Translations under genes and position numbers: made by a program
The notes under the pieces: generated by a model
Told to the model about the DNA's origin: nothing
Database searches by the model: none
The model's input: only the letters and a program-made list of their open reading frames with translations
DNA from: JASHUC01 sp963849095
GTDB taxonomy: Bacteria > Pseudomonadota > Gammaproteobacteria > Steroidobacterales > Steroidobacteraceae
Length of the DNA: 64,000 nucleotides
Direction of reading: 5' to 3'
Assembly (NCBI GenBank): GCA_963849095.1
Contig: CAWKGA010000003.1
Location: forward strand, 1-64,000
Shown: positions 63,665 through 64,000 of the stretch, piece by piece
Position numbering within the stretch: the stretch's first letter is position 1
Layout of the letters: the number at the start of each line of letters is the position of its first letter

Positions 63665-64000
63665 TCACCATACCATGTCGTCCGGAACCGCAAAGTCTGA
63701 GTACCCGTCGTCGGCGGAGGCAGAGACGCCCGCAGCCCCCTGGCCGATCACCGCGCGCTCATCGCGCTCCCGGATTCGAGCTGCCGTGGTCGCCGGCACC
63801 AGATCGTACCGGCCCTCGCAGCACACGATCGCGATCTCGCCGCGCGCGAGGCGCTCGCGCACCGCGGCGTCGGCAGGGATGCGGCGAACCCTGTTGCCGT
63901 GGACGAAATGGTACGACTCGTCGGCCTGCGCCTTCGGCAGGCGATTCTGTTCGATGAGCTGCTTGATCTGCGCCAGGCGCCCTCTCCTGTCCGCCTGTTC
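63665..64000 (-). CDS. DUF2058 family protein (YaiL-like), C-terminal part
   Basis: The frame runs off the right edge; 111 codons are visible. It matches the C-terminal part of DUF2058 proteins: LAQIKQLIEQNRLP, SYHFVHGNRVRRIPADA, RERLARGEIAIVCCEGRYDL, VPATTAARIRERDE. Function unknown. The family is mostly gamma- and betaproteobacterial, which supports the taxonomic guess. Confidence 0.85.
   Translation of the reverse strand, partial: EQADRRGRLAQIKQLIEQNRLPKAQADESYHFVHGNRVRRIPADAAVRERLARGEIAIVCCEGRYDLVPATTAARIRERDERAVIGQGAAGVSASADDGYSDFAVPDDMVW

Overview
The window is 64 kb of high-GC proteobacterial DNA. The gene content (CsrA, a DUF2058/YaiL-type protein at the right edge, a LuxI/LuxR pair with a probable RsaM-like gene, a P4-type integrase at tRNA-Cys, an HAE1-type RND pump) points to a gamma- or betaproteobacterium, perhaps a Xanthomonadales/Nevskiales/Steroidobacterales-like lineage. 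This placement is inferred from gene families only.

Left half (1-27.5 kb): accessory DNA. It starts with a very large SpvB/VCBS/RHS-repeat protein (minus strand, open through the left edge), then a TonB-like protein and the C-terminal helicase part of a TraA/MobA-type relaxase. A run of small plasmid-type genes follows on the plus strand, including a RadC-type JAB domain protein and a KlcA/ArdB antirestriction protein. A complete IS66 element (11275-14223) has 26/27 matching inverted repeats, an exact 8-bp target duplication, and a fourth small gene beside tnpA/tnpB/tnpC. Next is a four-gene minus-strand operon of exported proteins ending in a CsgG-like lipoprotein. After it come an N-terminally broken XRE regulator, a short tyrosine recombinase with an exact inverted repeat just upstream, a CsrA paralogue, a zinc-ribbon protein resembling the N-terminal part of IS1595 transposases, and a replication/integration module (zinc-ribbon protein, two small genes, TOPRIM-DUF3987 protein, CHC2 zinc-finger primase protein, AlpA, unknown protein, P4-type integrase) abutting the 3' end of tRNA-Cys(GCA).

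Right half (27.5-64 kb): chromosome-like gene neighbourhoods. They comprise an RND efflux operon (MFP-RND-OMF), a tricorn-type protease, an exported CxxCH protein, a minus-strand cluster poxB - UPF0182 - MFS - exported protein, an FUSC-like protein, and an MFS permease with the phosphate:H+ symporter signature translationally coupled to a PstS-like binding protein. A mannose-related cluster follows: manA, then a two-domain glycosyltransferase and a GH130 phosphorylase, both interrupted by about 13 frame changes. Then come an ABC exporter, a luciferase-like monooxygenase with an overlapping small hydrolase-like gene, a zinc-ribbon protein and a GST.

The rightmost region is a quorum-sensing locus. 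luxI has a 20-bp lux-box-like dyad just upstream, converges with luxR and overlaps it by 74 bp. It is followed by a probable rsaM-like gene, divergent from a TibC-like O-heptosyltransferase that lacks the cysteine-rich iron-finger segment. An SH3b protein, a fatty-acid-hydroxylase family protein and a partial DUF2058 gene end the window.

The strongest candidates for something undescribed are the exported-protein/CsgG operon, the element with a split primase and its own CsrA and recombinase, and the LuxI/LuxR/RsaM/heptosyltransferase locus. No CRISPR array or rRNA gene was seen.
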